Part shown: positions 25,171-33,219 of the stretch, in pieces
Layout of the letters: every line of letters starts with the position of its first letter
Numbering within the stretch: the stretch's first letter is position 1
Source of the DNA: Brooklawnia sp937867175
GTDB lineage: Bacteria > Actinomycetota > Actinomycetes > Propionibacteriales > Propionibacteriaceae
Assembly: GCA_036821905.1 (NCBI GenBank)
Contig: DAISIR010000022.1
Coordinates: forward strand, 1-48,348
Length of the DNA: 48,348 nt
Reading direction: 5' to 3'
The notes under the pieces: generated by a model
Database searches by the model: none
What the model was told of the DNA's origin: nothing
The model's input: the letters and a program-made list of their open reading frames with translations, nothing else
Program-made: the position numbers and the translations under genes

Positions 25171-28100
25171 ATGTTGCAACTGTTGAATGTCCGCAAGTCC
25201 TACACCACCGCGGACTTCACGCAGGTCGCCCTGGACGACGTTTCGGTGTCGTTCCGCGACAACGAGTTCGTCGCGATCCTGGGGCCGTCGGGCTCGGGCA
25301 AGACCACCCTGCTCAACATCGTCGGCGGCCTGGACCACTACGATTCGGGCAACCTGATCATCGACCAGATCTCGACCGAGCAGTATCGCGACCGCGACTG
25401 GGACACCTACCGCAACAACCGGGTCGGCTTCGTCTTCCAGAGCTACAACCTGATCCCCCATCAAAGTGTGCTGTCCAATGTCGAACTCGCCCTGACGCTC
25501 AGCGGGGTCTCAAGGGCCGAGCGCCGCGAACGGGCCCTGGCTGCGTTGTCCGAGGTCGGGCTGGCCGACCATGTCCACAAACGGCCCAACCAGCTCTCGG
25601 GCGGGCAGATGCAGCGGGTGGCGATCGCCCGCGCCCTGATCAACGACCCGGAGATCCTGCTCGCCGACGAGCCCACCGGCGCTCTGGATTCCCAGACCAG
25701 CGTGCAGATCATGGCCATGTTGAAGAAGATCGCCGACGACCGGCTGGTCGTCATGGTGACCCACAACCCCGAACTGGCCGAGCAGTACGCCACCCGCACC
25801 GTCCACCTCAGCGATGGCCGGGTCGTGGAAGACTCCGACCCCTACACTCCCACCGAGGCCGACCTGCGTCCCAGCCAGAAGCAGGCCAAGAAGACCTCGA
25901 TGTCGTTCCTCACCGCCGTCGCGTTGTCGTTCAACAACCTGATGACCAAGAAGGGCCGCACGCTGATGACCTCGTTCGCGGGCAGCATCGGCATCATCGG
26001 CATCGCGGCGATCCTGGCCCTGGCCACCGGGGTGAACGACTACGTTCGCAGCGTCGAGGAGGACACGCTGTCGGTCTACCCGCTGACGATCCAGAGCCAG
26101 GGCATGGATCTGACCTCGATGCTGGCCATGTCGTCGGACGTGACCGGCCAACAGGACGAACCGGTCACCGGGGACAGCTCCGCCACCGGTGATGTGCACG
26201 AAGTGCAGATGATGACCCGGATGTTCTCCAGTGTCGGCTCGAACGACCTGGCGTCGCTGAAGAGGTTCCTGGAGGCCGACGGCGGCGGCATCGACGGCTA
26301 CGTGAACTCGATCCAGTACTCCTACGATGTGGCGCCGCAGATCTTCAGCGTCCAGCCCTCGGGCGACGTGCGTCAGGTCAACCCCGACACCACCTTCAGC
26401 GCACTGGGCTTCGGCGCCGATTCGTCGGCGAACAGCCTGATGGCCGCGTCCATGAGCACCAACGTCTTCTCGCAGATGATGGACGATCCCTCGCTGTTCG
26501 AGTCGCAGTACGACGTGGTGGCCGGGGGCTGGCCCCAGAACCCGGACGAGCTGGTGCTGGCGCTCACGGTCAACGGCGGGATCAGCGACTTCGTCCTGTA
26601 TGCCATGGGCCTGCGTGACCCGGCAGAACTGGACGCCATGGTGCAGCAACTGGTCAACGACGAACCGATCGTGACCCCCGACGGAACGAAGTCGTTCAGC
26701 TACGACGACCTGATGGCGGTGGAGTTCAAGCTGGTCAACGCGGCCGACTTCTACGCCCACGACACCACGTACGACGTGTGGACGAGCAGGCGCAACGACG
26801 CACAGTTCGTGAAAGACCTGGTGGCCGGCGGCCAGACACTCAAGATCTCCGGCATCGTCCAGCCCCGGGCCGGGGCTGCGGCCTCGATGCTCACCCCCGG
26901 GCTGCACTACACCTCGGGTCTCACCCGGCACTTGATCGCCCAGGCGTCCAGCGCCGAGATCGTGCAGCGCCAACTGGCAGATCCGGGACGCAACGTCTTC
27001 TCCGGGCGCACCTTCGCCGACGAGGCGGCCAATCCCGGCAACAGCGGTTTCGACCTGGCCTCGGCCATCACCATCGACCAGGACAAGATTGCGGCCGCCT
27101 TCACCTTCGACGAGTCGCAACTCTCGCTGGATCTGTCGGGGCTCAACCTGGACTTGTCCGGCATGGATCTGGGCGGGTTGGATTTGGGCGGGCTGGGGCT
27201 CGACCTGTCCGGCATCACGATCGACGCGTCCGCCCTGCCCTCCCTGGACCTGACAGAGATAGTGGGTGGCCTCGATCTGGACGTGGACACCGATCTGGCC
27301 TTGTCGGTGACACAGCAGGCTGTCAAGGGTTACATCGAGTTCTGCGTCGCCGGCGACCTGGACCCCACCGACGTGCAGGCCAACTTCCCGGTCTTCCTCG
27401 CCTCCGAACAAGGCCAGCATATCGCCGCGGACGCTGCGGGGATCATCGACCTCGACGCGATCGGCACCCAGCTGCAGACGCTGCTGGGCGACTACCTACA
27501 GCAGGTGATGGCGACCTATCTGGGGCAGATCACCGAGCAGTTCGGCGCCACCCTGCAAACCCAACTGGCCGGCGCCCTGCAAACCCAGATCGCTGGTGCG
27601 CTGGAGTCGTCCATGAGCCAGCTCGCGACCAACATGTCCAGCGCGATGGGTATCGACCAGGACGCCTTCCTGGATGCCTTCCAGTTCAACATGGACGAGG
27701 AGGAGCTGACCCAGGTGATGATGTCGATGATGACGACCGGGCAGACCTCCCTGGACACCAACCTGCGCCGGCTCGGCTACGCCGACCTGGCCAACCCGTT
27801 CACCATCAACATCTATCCCAAGGATTTCGAGAGCAAAGGCCGGGTCGTGGAGATCCTGGACGACTACAACGCCCAGATGACGGCCGCCGGCCAGGACGAG
27901 AAGGTGATCACCTTCACCGACATCGTGGGGACGCTGATGTCGTCGGTGACCGACATCGTGAACGTGATCAGTTATGTGCTGGTGGCGTTCGTGGCGATCT
28001 CGCTGGTGGTCTCGTCGATCATGATCGGGGTGATCACCTACATCTCGGTACTCGAGCGCCGCAAGGAGATCGGCATCCTGCGGGCGATCGGGGCGAGCAA

Positions 28101-28368
28101 ACGCGACATCAGGCGGGTCTTCAACGCCGAGACCCTGATCGTCGGTTTCGTGGCCGGGCTGGTGGGCATCGCGATCACGTTCCTGCTGACGATCCCGGCC
28201 AATCTGATCGTCGAATCGAAGTACAACATCGCCAATGTGGCCCAGCTGACCGGGCAGGCAGCAGCCGTCCTGGTGCTGATCAGCATGGGCCTCACCTTCC
28301 TGGCCGGGCTCCTGCCGTCCACGGCGGCCTCCCGCAAGGATCCCGTCGAGGCGCTGCGCAGCGAGTAG
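25171..28368 (+). CDS. Large MacB/FtsX-type ABC transporter (ATPase-permease fusion)
   Basis: A 1065-residue fusion. Residues 1-230 are a MacB/LolD-like ATPase: Walker A GPSGSGKTT, Q-loop FVFQSYNLIPH, signature LSGGQMQRVAIARAL, Walker B ILLADEPTGALDSQT, and switch His VTHN. A first helix lies at about 265-287 (SFAGSIGIIGIAAILALATG). A very large outside domain spans about 290-925. Three C-terminal FtsX helices follow, with the linker LERRKEIGILRAIGASKRDI and the ending STAASRKDPVEALRSE. This one-chain plan fits export of a peptide, lipoprotein or drug, or signalling to a cell-wall hydrolase, rather than import. The outside domain holds Leu-Asp-Leu-Ser-Gly-like repeats and an amphipathic repeat, unusual for MacB. 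The ATG at 25171 follows GAGAGAGG. It stands alone, divergent from glmU; the substrate is unknown. Confidence 0.88.
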   Translation: MLQLLNVRKSYTTADFTQVALDDVSVSFRDNEFVAILGPSGSGKTTLLNIVGGLDHYDSGNLIIDQISTEQYRDRDWDTYRNNRVGFVFQSYNLIPHQSVLSNVELALTLSGVSRAERRERALAALSEVGLADHVHKRPNQLSGGQMQRVAIARALINDPEILLADEPTGALDSQTSVQIMAMLKKIADDRLVVMVTHNPELAEQYATRTVHLSDGRVVEDSDPYTPTEADLRPSQKQAKKTSMSFLTAVALSFNNLMTKKGRTLMTSFAGSIGIIGIAAILALATGVNDYVRSVEEDTLSVYPLTIQSQGMDLTSMLAMSSDVTGQQDEPVTGDSSATGDVHEVQMMTRMFSSVGSNDLASLKRFLEADGGGIDGYVNSIQYSYDVAPQIFSVQPSGDVRQVNPDTTFSALGFGADSSANSLMAASMSTNVFSQMMDDPSLFESQYDVVAGGWPQNPDELVLALTVNGGISDFVLYAMGLRDPAELDAMVQQLVNDEPIVTPDGTKSFSYDDLMAVEFKLVNAADFYAHDTTYDVWTSRRNDAQFVKDLVAGGQTLKISGIVQPRAGAAASMLTPGLHYTSGLTRHLIAQASSAEIVQRQLADPGRNVFSGRTFADEAANPGNSGFDLASAITIDQDKIAAAFTFDESQLSLDLSGLNLDLSGMDLGGLDLGGLGLDLSGITIDASALPSLDLTEIVGGLDLDVDTDLALSVTQQAVKGYIEFCVAGDLDPTDVQANFPVFLASEQGQHIAADAAGIIDLDAIGTQLQTLLGDYLQQVMATYLGQITEQFGATLQTQLAGALQTQIAGALESSMSQLATNMSSAMGIDQDAFLDAFQFNMDEEELTQVMMSMMTTGQTSLDTNLRRLGYADLANPFTINIYPKDFESKGRVVEILDDYNAQMTAAGQDEKVITFTDIVGTLMSSVTDIVNVISYVLVAFVAISLVVSSIMIGVITYISVLERRKEIGILRAIGASKRDIRRVFNAETLIVGFVAGLVGIAITFLLTIPANLIVESKYNIANVAQLTGQAAAVLVLISMGLTFLAGLLPSTAASRKDPVEALRSE
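27121..27220 (+). repeat. Degenerate LDLSG-type repeats coding the outside domain of the ABC transporter
   Basis: Within the ABC gene (about residues 651-690) the protein runs through a short periodic stretch in which LDLSG or DLGG recurs every 5-7 residues (LSLDLSG, LNLDLSG, MDLGG, LDLGG, LGLDLSG). A second repeat at about 27541-27610 codes twice for ALQTQ-x-AGAL, with nearly identical bases. The first stretch could form a short beta-solenoid-like or adhesive segment; the second is amphipathic helix. Confidence 0.75.
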
Positions 28369-28405
28369 TCGGGGGCAGGCGACTCTCTCCGGTTACCGCT
28401 TTTAC

Positions 28406-29185
28406 TCAGGCGCCGGAGGGTGACTCCCCGGGGGACCACATCAAGTCGGCTCTTGGTGCGTCCCCTCTTGAGAGGTAGCCCAGCTCGGCCATGTAATGAA
28501 TCCGTGCCCTCACTGATGCCGCGAAGTGCGCCCAGTTCAGTGCGGCCACGGGCTCCTGAGGGTCAGGATTCTGAGGCGAGGACAGCAAGTAGCAGACCGA
28601 GTCGTAGATGCCCTCGTCCAACAAGCGCTTGAGGGTGATCCCGAAACGTCCTTGGTAGGACTGGCCCTCCCAAGCGGGGTCCGTCCTCAGGGCCCCGATT
28701 GGCACGCGCACGGGACTCCTCGAGCCCGGCGCATCCTCCATCACGAACAGGTACCCGGTCCACGGCGGCTCCGCGGGGTACAGACCTGCCAGCCCAGCTC
28801 GACGCAGACACGTTGAGCTTCCCAAAGCCTCTTCGACGCGGTTGTTGGCGTTGTTGCCGAACGATGGCCCACCCAAGGCCTTCAACTCGAACGCCGCCAC
28901 CAGAATGCCGTTCAGGACCACGACCACGTCCCACTGCTTGCTCGGCCGGAAGTAGCCCGGCAGGTCCACCCCCCCGTTGATACGAATGGACGACGCGGGG
29001 AAGCCAGCTTCGGAGAAGAACTTGGCGACCAGCGCTGCCACCGGGTCGAACTGCTTGCCGCCACGGACGGACCCCGCTGTGCCGGCACCGACCGCGTTCG
29101 CGATCCGGGAGCTCTCCAGTTGAAGCGTCTTGCGGCCCCAGTACGCCGTCAATGCGTCCACCAGGTCATCGCGTGTGACAGCCAC
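28406..29185 (-). CDS. Type II restriction endonuclease, PaeR7I/XhoI family
   Basis: A 259-residue endonuclease of the PaeR7I family, whose members (XhoI, PaeR7I) cut CTCGAG. The family core is complete: VDLPGYFRPSKQWDVVVVLNGILVAAFELKALGGPSFGNN holds the PD-(D/E)xK metal site (Asp of QWD, then ELK). The conserved NNRVEEALGS, PWTGYLFVMED and SYQGRFGITLKRLLDEGIYDSVCYL follow. It lies 12 bases after the methyltransferase gene on the same strand, the usual order that lets protection appear first. The length matches PaeR7I (about 246). The protein looks intact. Recognition of CTCGAG is inferred from family membership. Confidence 0.9.
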   Translation of the reverse strand: MAVTRDDLVDALTAYWGRKTLQLESSRIANAVGAGTAGSVRGGKQFDPVAALVAKFFSEAGFPASSIRINGGVDLPGYFRPSKQWDVVVVLNGILVAAFELKALGGPSFGNNANNRVEEALGSSTCLRRAGLAGLYPAEPPWTGYLFVMEDAPGSRSPVRVPIGALRTDPAWEGQSYQGRFGITLKRLLDEGIYDSVCYLLSSPQNPDPQEPVAALNWAHFAASVRARIHYMAELGYLSRGDAPRADLMWSPGESPSGA

Positions 29186-29197
29186 AAATCCCCCCAG

Positions 29198-30826
29198 CTA
29201 GCTGGCCAACTCCTGCTCGGACTCTAGCCCGTAGGCCACTCGCGCTGCCGCCGAAGCTCTGGCCCTGTCCCGATGAGCGAACGCCAACCTGAGTTCGTGA
29301 GCGGTTTCCGTGCAAATCGTGTCCGCGTGTGGCAGGCGGATGGTGCGGAGGTACTGCGCTTGCAGCCGCAACGTCCCGCCGCGCATCCGAACGCAGTACG
29401 CCTCCACGAATGCTTCCGCGACGTCGGACAGCAGCAGCCCGCCCAAGACCCGCAGGTCCCACACGTCGCTGATCAGCCAGTAGAAGTTGTGATGTGGGTA
29501 CAAGCCCTGTTCGTCCAAGTACGGCTGGACGTGCGAACGCATGTCCGGAATCAGCAGCTTGGAGCGCTTGGCGAGGCCCGGGATCACCCGGTCGATGGTG
29601 CGGTGCCAGCGATCCGGGTTCTTCTTCGCCACGTGCCGCGACGCGACGCCTGCCGAGTTGCTCAAGTACTCGTCCAACCGGGGGTAGTCAGCCAAGCTGA
29701 CCAGCGACCCGTCAGGGCCCCACGGGTTGACAAGGTGTTCGCCGGCCCATTCCAGCCCATGAGGCCCAATGCTCAGCCGCGTTGCCATCGGCAGGAGTCG
29801 GTCAGGTTCCACCGGAGCGGTATCCACCACATAGGACGCGTCCGCGCCGGACGCCAAACCGATGCCGACCGTGACGCCAGATTCCTCAATGGTCGGCAGC
29901 CCGGACAAGCTGTCCAGCAATGCCAGGCGCTCGGGAGAGCCAGTTGGCCAAAGGCCGCGGCCGGTGTACCAATGCGACAGGCGGTCGGCCCGGTACCCGG
30001 CGCCCTCCTTCCGCCGTCCACGGCCGAGCGACCAGCGGCTCAGCTCCTCGGCTGACCTCGACCCGAATTCGGCACTCGTCTCCGCAACCGCCACCGGCCC
30101 CTGCGACTCGTTCGCGATTACCGTGATCGCCGGATACGAGGACACCTTGCAGTGGAAGGCATCCACATCGTGCATCGACCAGACCACGCGAACGCCGTAG
30201 CGCTCGCCCACCACCTCACGAAGCCGCGAACCATAGTTGTTGCGCATCCACCGGTCTGCACAGATGAAGGCGACCCGCCCGCCCGGCTTCAACGAAGCCA
30301 GCGCCTTCTCCCAGAACCCCACGTAGATGTCGCCACGACCGGTCAAGGTCTTCCACTTGGTCTGATAGAGCGCGAACTGCCCGGACTTCAGGTCGTCGTA
30401 CCGAATGTACGGCGGGTTCCCGACCACGATGTCAACCGGAACGGTGTCAGCGGCCAGCAGGTAATCCTGCTCCTGAACCCACTGTTGCGCCATCGCCACC
30501 GCGGCGTCAGGTTCCATGCCCGCCAACTCCAGCGCCTCAACACACAACCGCCGGCTCAACAGGACCTTCTCGTGGTCGAGTTCGTAGGCCCGGACCGCCT
30601 CCGACAGCGAAGCGAGCCGAACTCCTCGCCCCAGCGCTCGGTCCAAGAGCCGTTGCAGGATCGGCGCGAGGAACGCCCCCTCCCCGACGGCAGGCTCGAC
30701 CACTGTCATGGATTCGAGTGGTTGGCTGACCGTGTATCCCGCCAAGTCGAGCAGCGTCTCTGCCACCCAGCGTCGGGTGAAGATCTGCCCAAGCTTGGGC
30801 TCCGGACTTGAGACGTTGAGCACCAC
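29198..30826 (-). CDS. N6-adenine DNA methyltransferase paired with the PaeR7I-like enzyme
   Basis: A 542-residue gamma-type adenine methyltransferase. Motif X-like KLGQIFTRRWVAE and motif I VEPAVGEGAFLAPIL bind S-adenosylmethionine; motif IV is VGNPPYIRYDD. SLKPGGRVAFICADRWM and a long target-recognition half follow. The order fits M.XhoI/M.PaeR7I, which methylate the adenine of CTCGAG and protect the host. The GTG at 30826 has TAGACT seven bases upstream and no ribosome site, suggesting a leaderless transcript serving both genes. The pair is placed between an otherwise conserved glmU side and a tRNA-tetR side, so it is probably a horizontally acquired insertion, though no integrase accompanies it. 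Confidence 0.88.
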   Translation of the reverse strand: MVLNVSSPEPKLGQIFTRRWVAETLLDLAGYTVSQPLESMTVVEPAVGEGAFLAPILQRLLDRALGRGVRLASLSEAVRAYELDHEKVLLSRRLCVEALELAGMEPDAAVAMAQQWVQEQDYLLAADTVPVDIVVGNPPYIRYDDLKSGQFALYQTKWKTLTGRGDIYVGFWEKALASLKPGGRVAFICADRWMRNNYGSRLREVVGERYGVRVVWSMHDVDAFHCKVSSYPAITVIANESQGPVAVAETSAEFGSRSAEELSRWSLGRGRRKEGAGYRADRLSHWYTGRGLWPTGSPERLALLDSLSGLPTIEESGVTVGIGLASGADASYVVDTAPVEPDRLLPMATRLSIGPHGLEWAGEHLVNPWGPDGSLVSLADYPRLDEYLSNSAGVASRHVAKKNPDRWHRTIDRVIPGLAKRSKLLIPDMRSHVQPYLDEQGLYPHHNFYWLISDVWDLRVLGGLLLSDVAEAFVEAYCVRMRGGTLRLQAQYLRTIRLPHADTICTETAHELRLAFAHRDRARASAAARVAYGLESEQELAS

Positions 30827-30833
30827 GACTTGC

Positions 30834-30839
30834 AGTCTA
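30834..30839 (-). promoter_or_regulatory. Leaderless -10 box of the restriction-modification operon
   Basis: TAGACT on the minus strand, 7 bases before the first of two tandem GTG codons (30826 and 30823) of the methyltransferase. No ribosome site is visible. Confidence 0.45.
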
Positions 30840-30918
30840 GGGCCCCGGCCCGACAGTTCCTTGGTCAGCCCAGACCAGTCACGGTCTTGTGCGCACAGCC
30901 CAGCCGAGTGACAACTGG

Positions 30919-30997
30919 TTCCCCGGGCAGGAGTCGAACCTGCGTCGCTAGTCCTGATTCAAAGTCAGGCGGGCCCTGCCGACAGACCAACCGGGGA
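30919..30997 (-). tRNA. tRNA-Gln (anticodon TTG), unusual variable loop
   Basis: The minus strand folds as a tRNA. The acceptor is TCCCCGG/CCGGGGA with discriminator A and an encoded CCA (30916-30918). The D stem is GGTC/GGCC with GG in its loop. The anticodon arm is CCTGA, loop CTTTGAA, TCAGG, giving TTG. The T arm is GCAGG, loop TTCGACT, CCTGC. The first pair is T-A, as in glutamine tRNAs. It is 79 bases long without CCA because two bases separate the D and anticodon stems and the variable loop has nine bases (ACTAGCGAC) instead of four or five. In M. tuberculosis I recall a tRNA-Gln near glmU and the TetR gene, so the location supports the call. Confidence 0.75.
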
Positions 30998-31090
30998 TCG
31001 CACCACTGTCAAGTGGCGACCTCCACTCTACGGGGTAAGGCCAGCCGGGCGCACGTCGGGCGGTTGGAGTCGCTGTGGGAGACTGAACCC

Positions 31091-31798
31091 ATGACCCCGT
31101 CCGACTCCCAGCGTGCGCGTCGTGGACGAAAGCGGATGAGCAGCGCCGAACGGCGCGAGCAACTCATCGATATCGCCCGCGGTCTGTTCGCTGATCGCGG
31201 ATTCGATGGCACCTCGGTGGAGGAGATCGCTGCGCACGCCGGAGTCAGCAAGCCGGTCGTCTACGAGCACTTCGGCGGCAAGGAAGGCCTGTACGCGGTC
31301 GTCGTCGACCGCGAGGTGCGGGCCCTCGAAACGTCGATCAAGGACGCGCTGGCCGCCCCCAACGCGAACTACCGGGAGATCATAGAGCGCGGCACACTCG
31401 CCATGCTCGACTACATCGACGCCTGCCCAGACGGCTTTCGGATCATCTCCCGCGACTCTGCGGCGTCCAGCAGCACCAGCACGACCTTCGCGTCCATCCT
31501 GTCCGACATCACCGCGCGCGTCGAGGACATCTTGGTGCAGCCGCTGGCCCGGCGCGGCTACAACCCGCAACTGGGCAGGGTCTTTGCCCAAGGCCTGGTC
31601 GGGTTGGTGGCTGCGGCCGGTCAATCCTGGCTGGACGAGCGCGAACCGCCGAAAGAGGAGTTGGCGGCGCAACTGGTCAACCTTGCCTGGAACGGGCTGG
31701 CGAACCTCCAGAAGCAGCCCCGGTTGATCACTGCCGAGAAGGACGCCCGGGCCGCCCGGGTGGCCGCCGACCGGCCCCCGGACGAAACCGAGAGCTGA
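31091..31798 (+). CDS. TetR-family transcriptional regulator
   Basis: A 235-residue TetR repressor. After a basic N-terminal stretch (RARRGRKRM) comes the DNA-binding domain ERREQLIDIARGLFADRGFDGTSVEEIAAHAGVSKPVVYEHFGGKEGLYAVVV. A ligand-binding helical domain follows, including a Ser-rich SRDSAASSSTSTTF loop. The ATG at 31091 follows GGGAG eight bases upstream. A TetR gene lies between glmU and mfd in M. tuberculosis (Rv1019), and this gene likewise stands next to the tRNA and the glmU side, so it may be its counterpart. The target genes and ligand are unknown. It converges with the MarR gene. Confidence 0.9.
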   Translation: MTPSDSQRARRGRKRMSSAERREQLIDIARGLFADRGFDGTSVEEIAAHAGVSKPVVYEHFGGKEGLYAVVVDREVRALETSIKDALAAPNANYREIIERGTLAMLDYIDACPDGFRIISRDSAASSSTSTTFASILSDITARVEDILVQPLARRGYNPQLGRVFAQGLVGLVAAAGQSWLDEREPPKEELAAQLVNLAWNGLANLQKQPRLITAEKDARAARVAADRPPDETES

Positions 31799-31813
31799 GC
31801 GCACGTCCCGGGC

Positions 31814-32308
31814 TCAGCGCCCCCGGGTCTCCTGGGCGGTCAGCAGTCTGCGCAAGATGGCCGCCAGCGTCCCACGTTCCTCGGCCGACAACGCCGCCAC
31901 CAGCGCTTCCTCCGACTGCACCAGGTCGGCCAGCGCGGCGTCCACCCTGCGGCGGCCTTCCGGGGTGAGCTGCACCAGGACGCCCCGCCCGTCGGCGGGG
32001 TTGGCCGTCCTGGTGACCAACCCCCGCTCGGCAAGCCGGACGACCCGGTTGGTCATGGTGCCCGACGTGACATGGGTCTGGTTGATCAACTGGCCCGGGG
32101 TCAGCCGGTATGGCTCCCCCGCCCGCCGCAGCACGGCCAGCACGTCGAACTCCCAGACCTGCAGGACCTGCGCCGAATAGGCCCGGGCGCGGGCTGCGTC
32201 CAAGAGTTGCGCCAATCGACTGATGCGTGAACAGACCTGCATGGGCTCGGTGTCGAGATCGGGACGTTCGCGACGCCAAGCAGCGACCAGTTGGTCGACC
32301 TCGTCCAT
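31814..32308 (-). CDS. MarR-family transcriptional regulator
   Basis: A 164-residue MarR-type regulator: a dimerising N-terminal helix, then the winged helix-turn-helix (FDVLAVLRRAGEPYRLTPGQLINQTHVTSGTMTNRVVRLAERGLV), the wing with the conserved Asp-Gly-Arg (NPADGRGVLVQLT) and C-terminal dimer helices. The ATG at 32308 shares one base with the ispE stop (TGATG), and a GTG at 32311 is an alternative; either way it is coupled to ispE. Placement at the end of the rsmI-tatD-rsmA-ispE operon suggests housekeeping co-expression rather than a specific drug response. Confidence 0.88.
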   Translation of the reverse strand: MDEVDQLVAAWRRERPDLDTEPMQVCSRISRLAQLLDAARARAYSAQVLQVWEFDVLAVLRRAGEPYRLTPGQLINQTHVTSGTMTNRVVRLAERGLVTRTANPADGRGVLVQLTPEGRRRVDAALADLVQSEEALVAALSAEERGTLAAILRRLLTAQETRGR

Positions 32309-33216
32309 CACAAGACCTCAGGCCCAGGGACCGGGCCGTGCGCCCGCCTGGTCCCCCGAACTTCCGGGGCCGAGGCCACTTCGACCGCCAGCCGGTCCGC
32401 CTGGTCGGCGTCGGCGCAGAGAAAGGCGCAAGTGGGCCCCGATCCACACACGATGGCGGACAGAGCTCCTGCCGACAATCCAGCAGCCAAGGTGGTCGCC
32501 AACTCGGGGTAGAGCTCAAGGGCGGCGGGTTGCAGGTCGTTGCGCAACTCGGGCGCGACCCGAGCCGCATCGCCGCTGCACAGCGCGTCCAGGGATTGCA
32601 GCGACAGGTCGGCGTTCGGCACGAGCGTGCCGCGCTCGGCCATCTCGTCGAACCGCTGGTAGACCAGCGGCGTCGACAGACCCCTCGGGGCAAGCGCGAA
32701 GACCCACTCCAGCCGGCCGGGCGCCGGCATCGGACGCAGCCGCTCGCCGCGTCCAGTGCCCACCGCGTTGCCGCCGAGCAGCAGGAAGGGCACGTCGCTG
32801 CCCAACTCGGCGGCTGTCCCGGATAGTTCCGGGCGACTCAGGCCGAGCTGCCATGTCTGGTTGCAGGCCAGCAGGACCCCTGCCGCATCCGCCGAGCCAC
32901 CGGCCATGCCCCCGGCCATCGGGACCTGTTTGCGAACCAGCAGGTCAACACCCAGATCGGGACGGCAGTTCCGCTCACGGAGCAACCGCGCCGCCCGCAC
33001 CGCCAGGTTGGTCCGGTCGCAGGGTAATTCCTCGCTGCCTTCGCCGGTCATCTGCAGCCGGATCTCGGCGTCCACGCGGGCGAGTGCGGTTACCTCCTCG
33101 TGGAGCGAAACCGCCTGGAAGAGGGTGTACAGGTCGTGATAGCCATCGGCGCGTCGCGGGGCGACGCATAGCGCAAGGTTCACCTTGCCGGGCACGCGGA
33201 CGCTGCTCACGGCCAC
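32308..33216 (-). CDS. ispE: 4-diphosphocytidyl-2-C-methyl-D-erythritol kinase
   Basis: A 302-residue GHMP kinase of the non-mevalonate isoprenoid pathway. The substrate region VPGKVNLALCVAPRRADGYHDLYTLFQAV is followed by the GHMP phosphate loop PMAGGMAGGSADAAG and SDVPFLLLGGNAVGTGRGE. Near the C-terminus CGSGPTCAFLC is the final motif. It starts 3 bases after the rsmA stop; GTG at 33216 or 33210 are both possible starts. The order rsmA-ispE is conserved in actinobacteria. Confidence 0.95.
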   Translation of the reverse strand: MAVSSVRVPGKVNLALCVAPRRADGYHDLYTLFQAVSLHEEVTALARVDAEIRLQMTGEGSEELPCDRTNLAVRAARLLRERNCRPDLGVDLLVRKQVPMAGGMAGGSADAAGVLLACNQTWQLGLSRPELSGTAAELGSDVPFLLLGGNAVGTGRGERLRPMPAPGRLEWVFALAPRGLSTPLVYQRFDEMAERGTLVPNADLSLQSLDALCSGDAARVAPELRNDLQPAALELYPELATTLAAGLSAGALSAIVCGSGPTCAFLCADADQADRLAVEVASAPEVRGTRRAHGPVPGPEVL

Positions 33217-33219
33217 AAC

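Noticed and set aside
25510..27420. Open frame of about 636 codons opposite the large ABC transporter
   Set aside because: Antisense of the ABC gene with His/Gly/Val-rich sequence and no recognisable motif; the plus-strand frame has the full ABC motifs.
28406..30826. Idea that CTCGAG sites are depleted by the restriction system
   Set aside because: At least twelve sites are present in the window, including one in the endonuclease gene.
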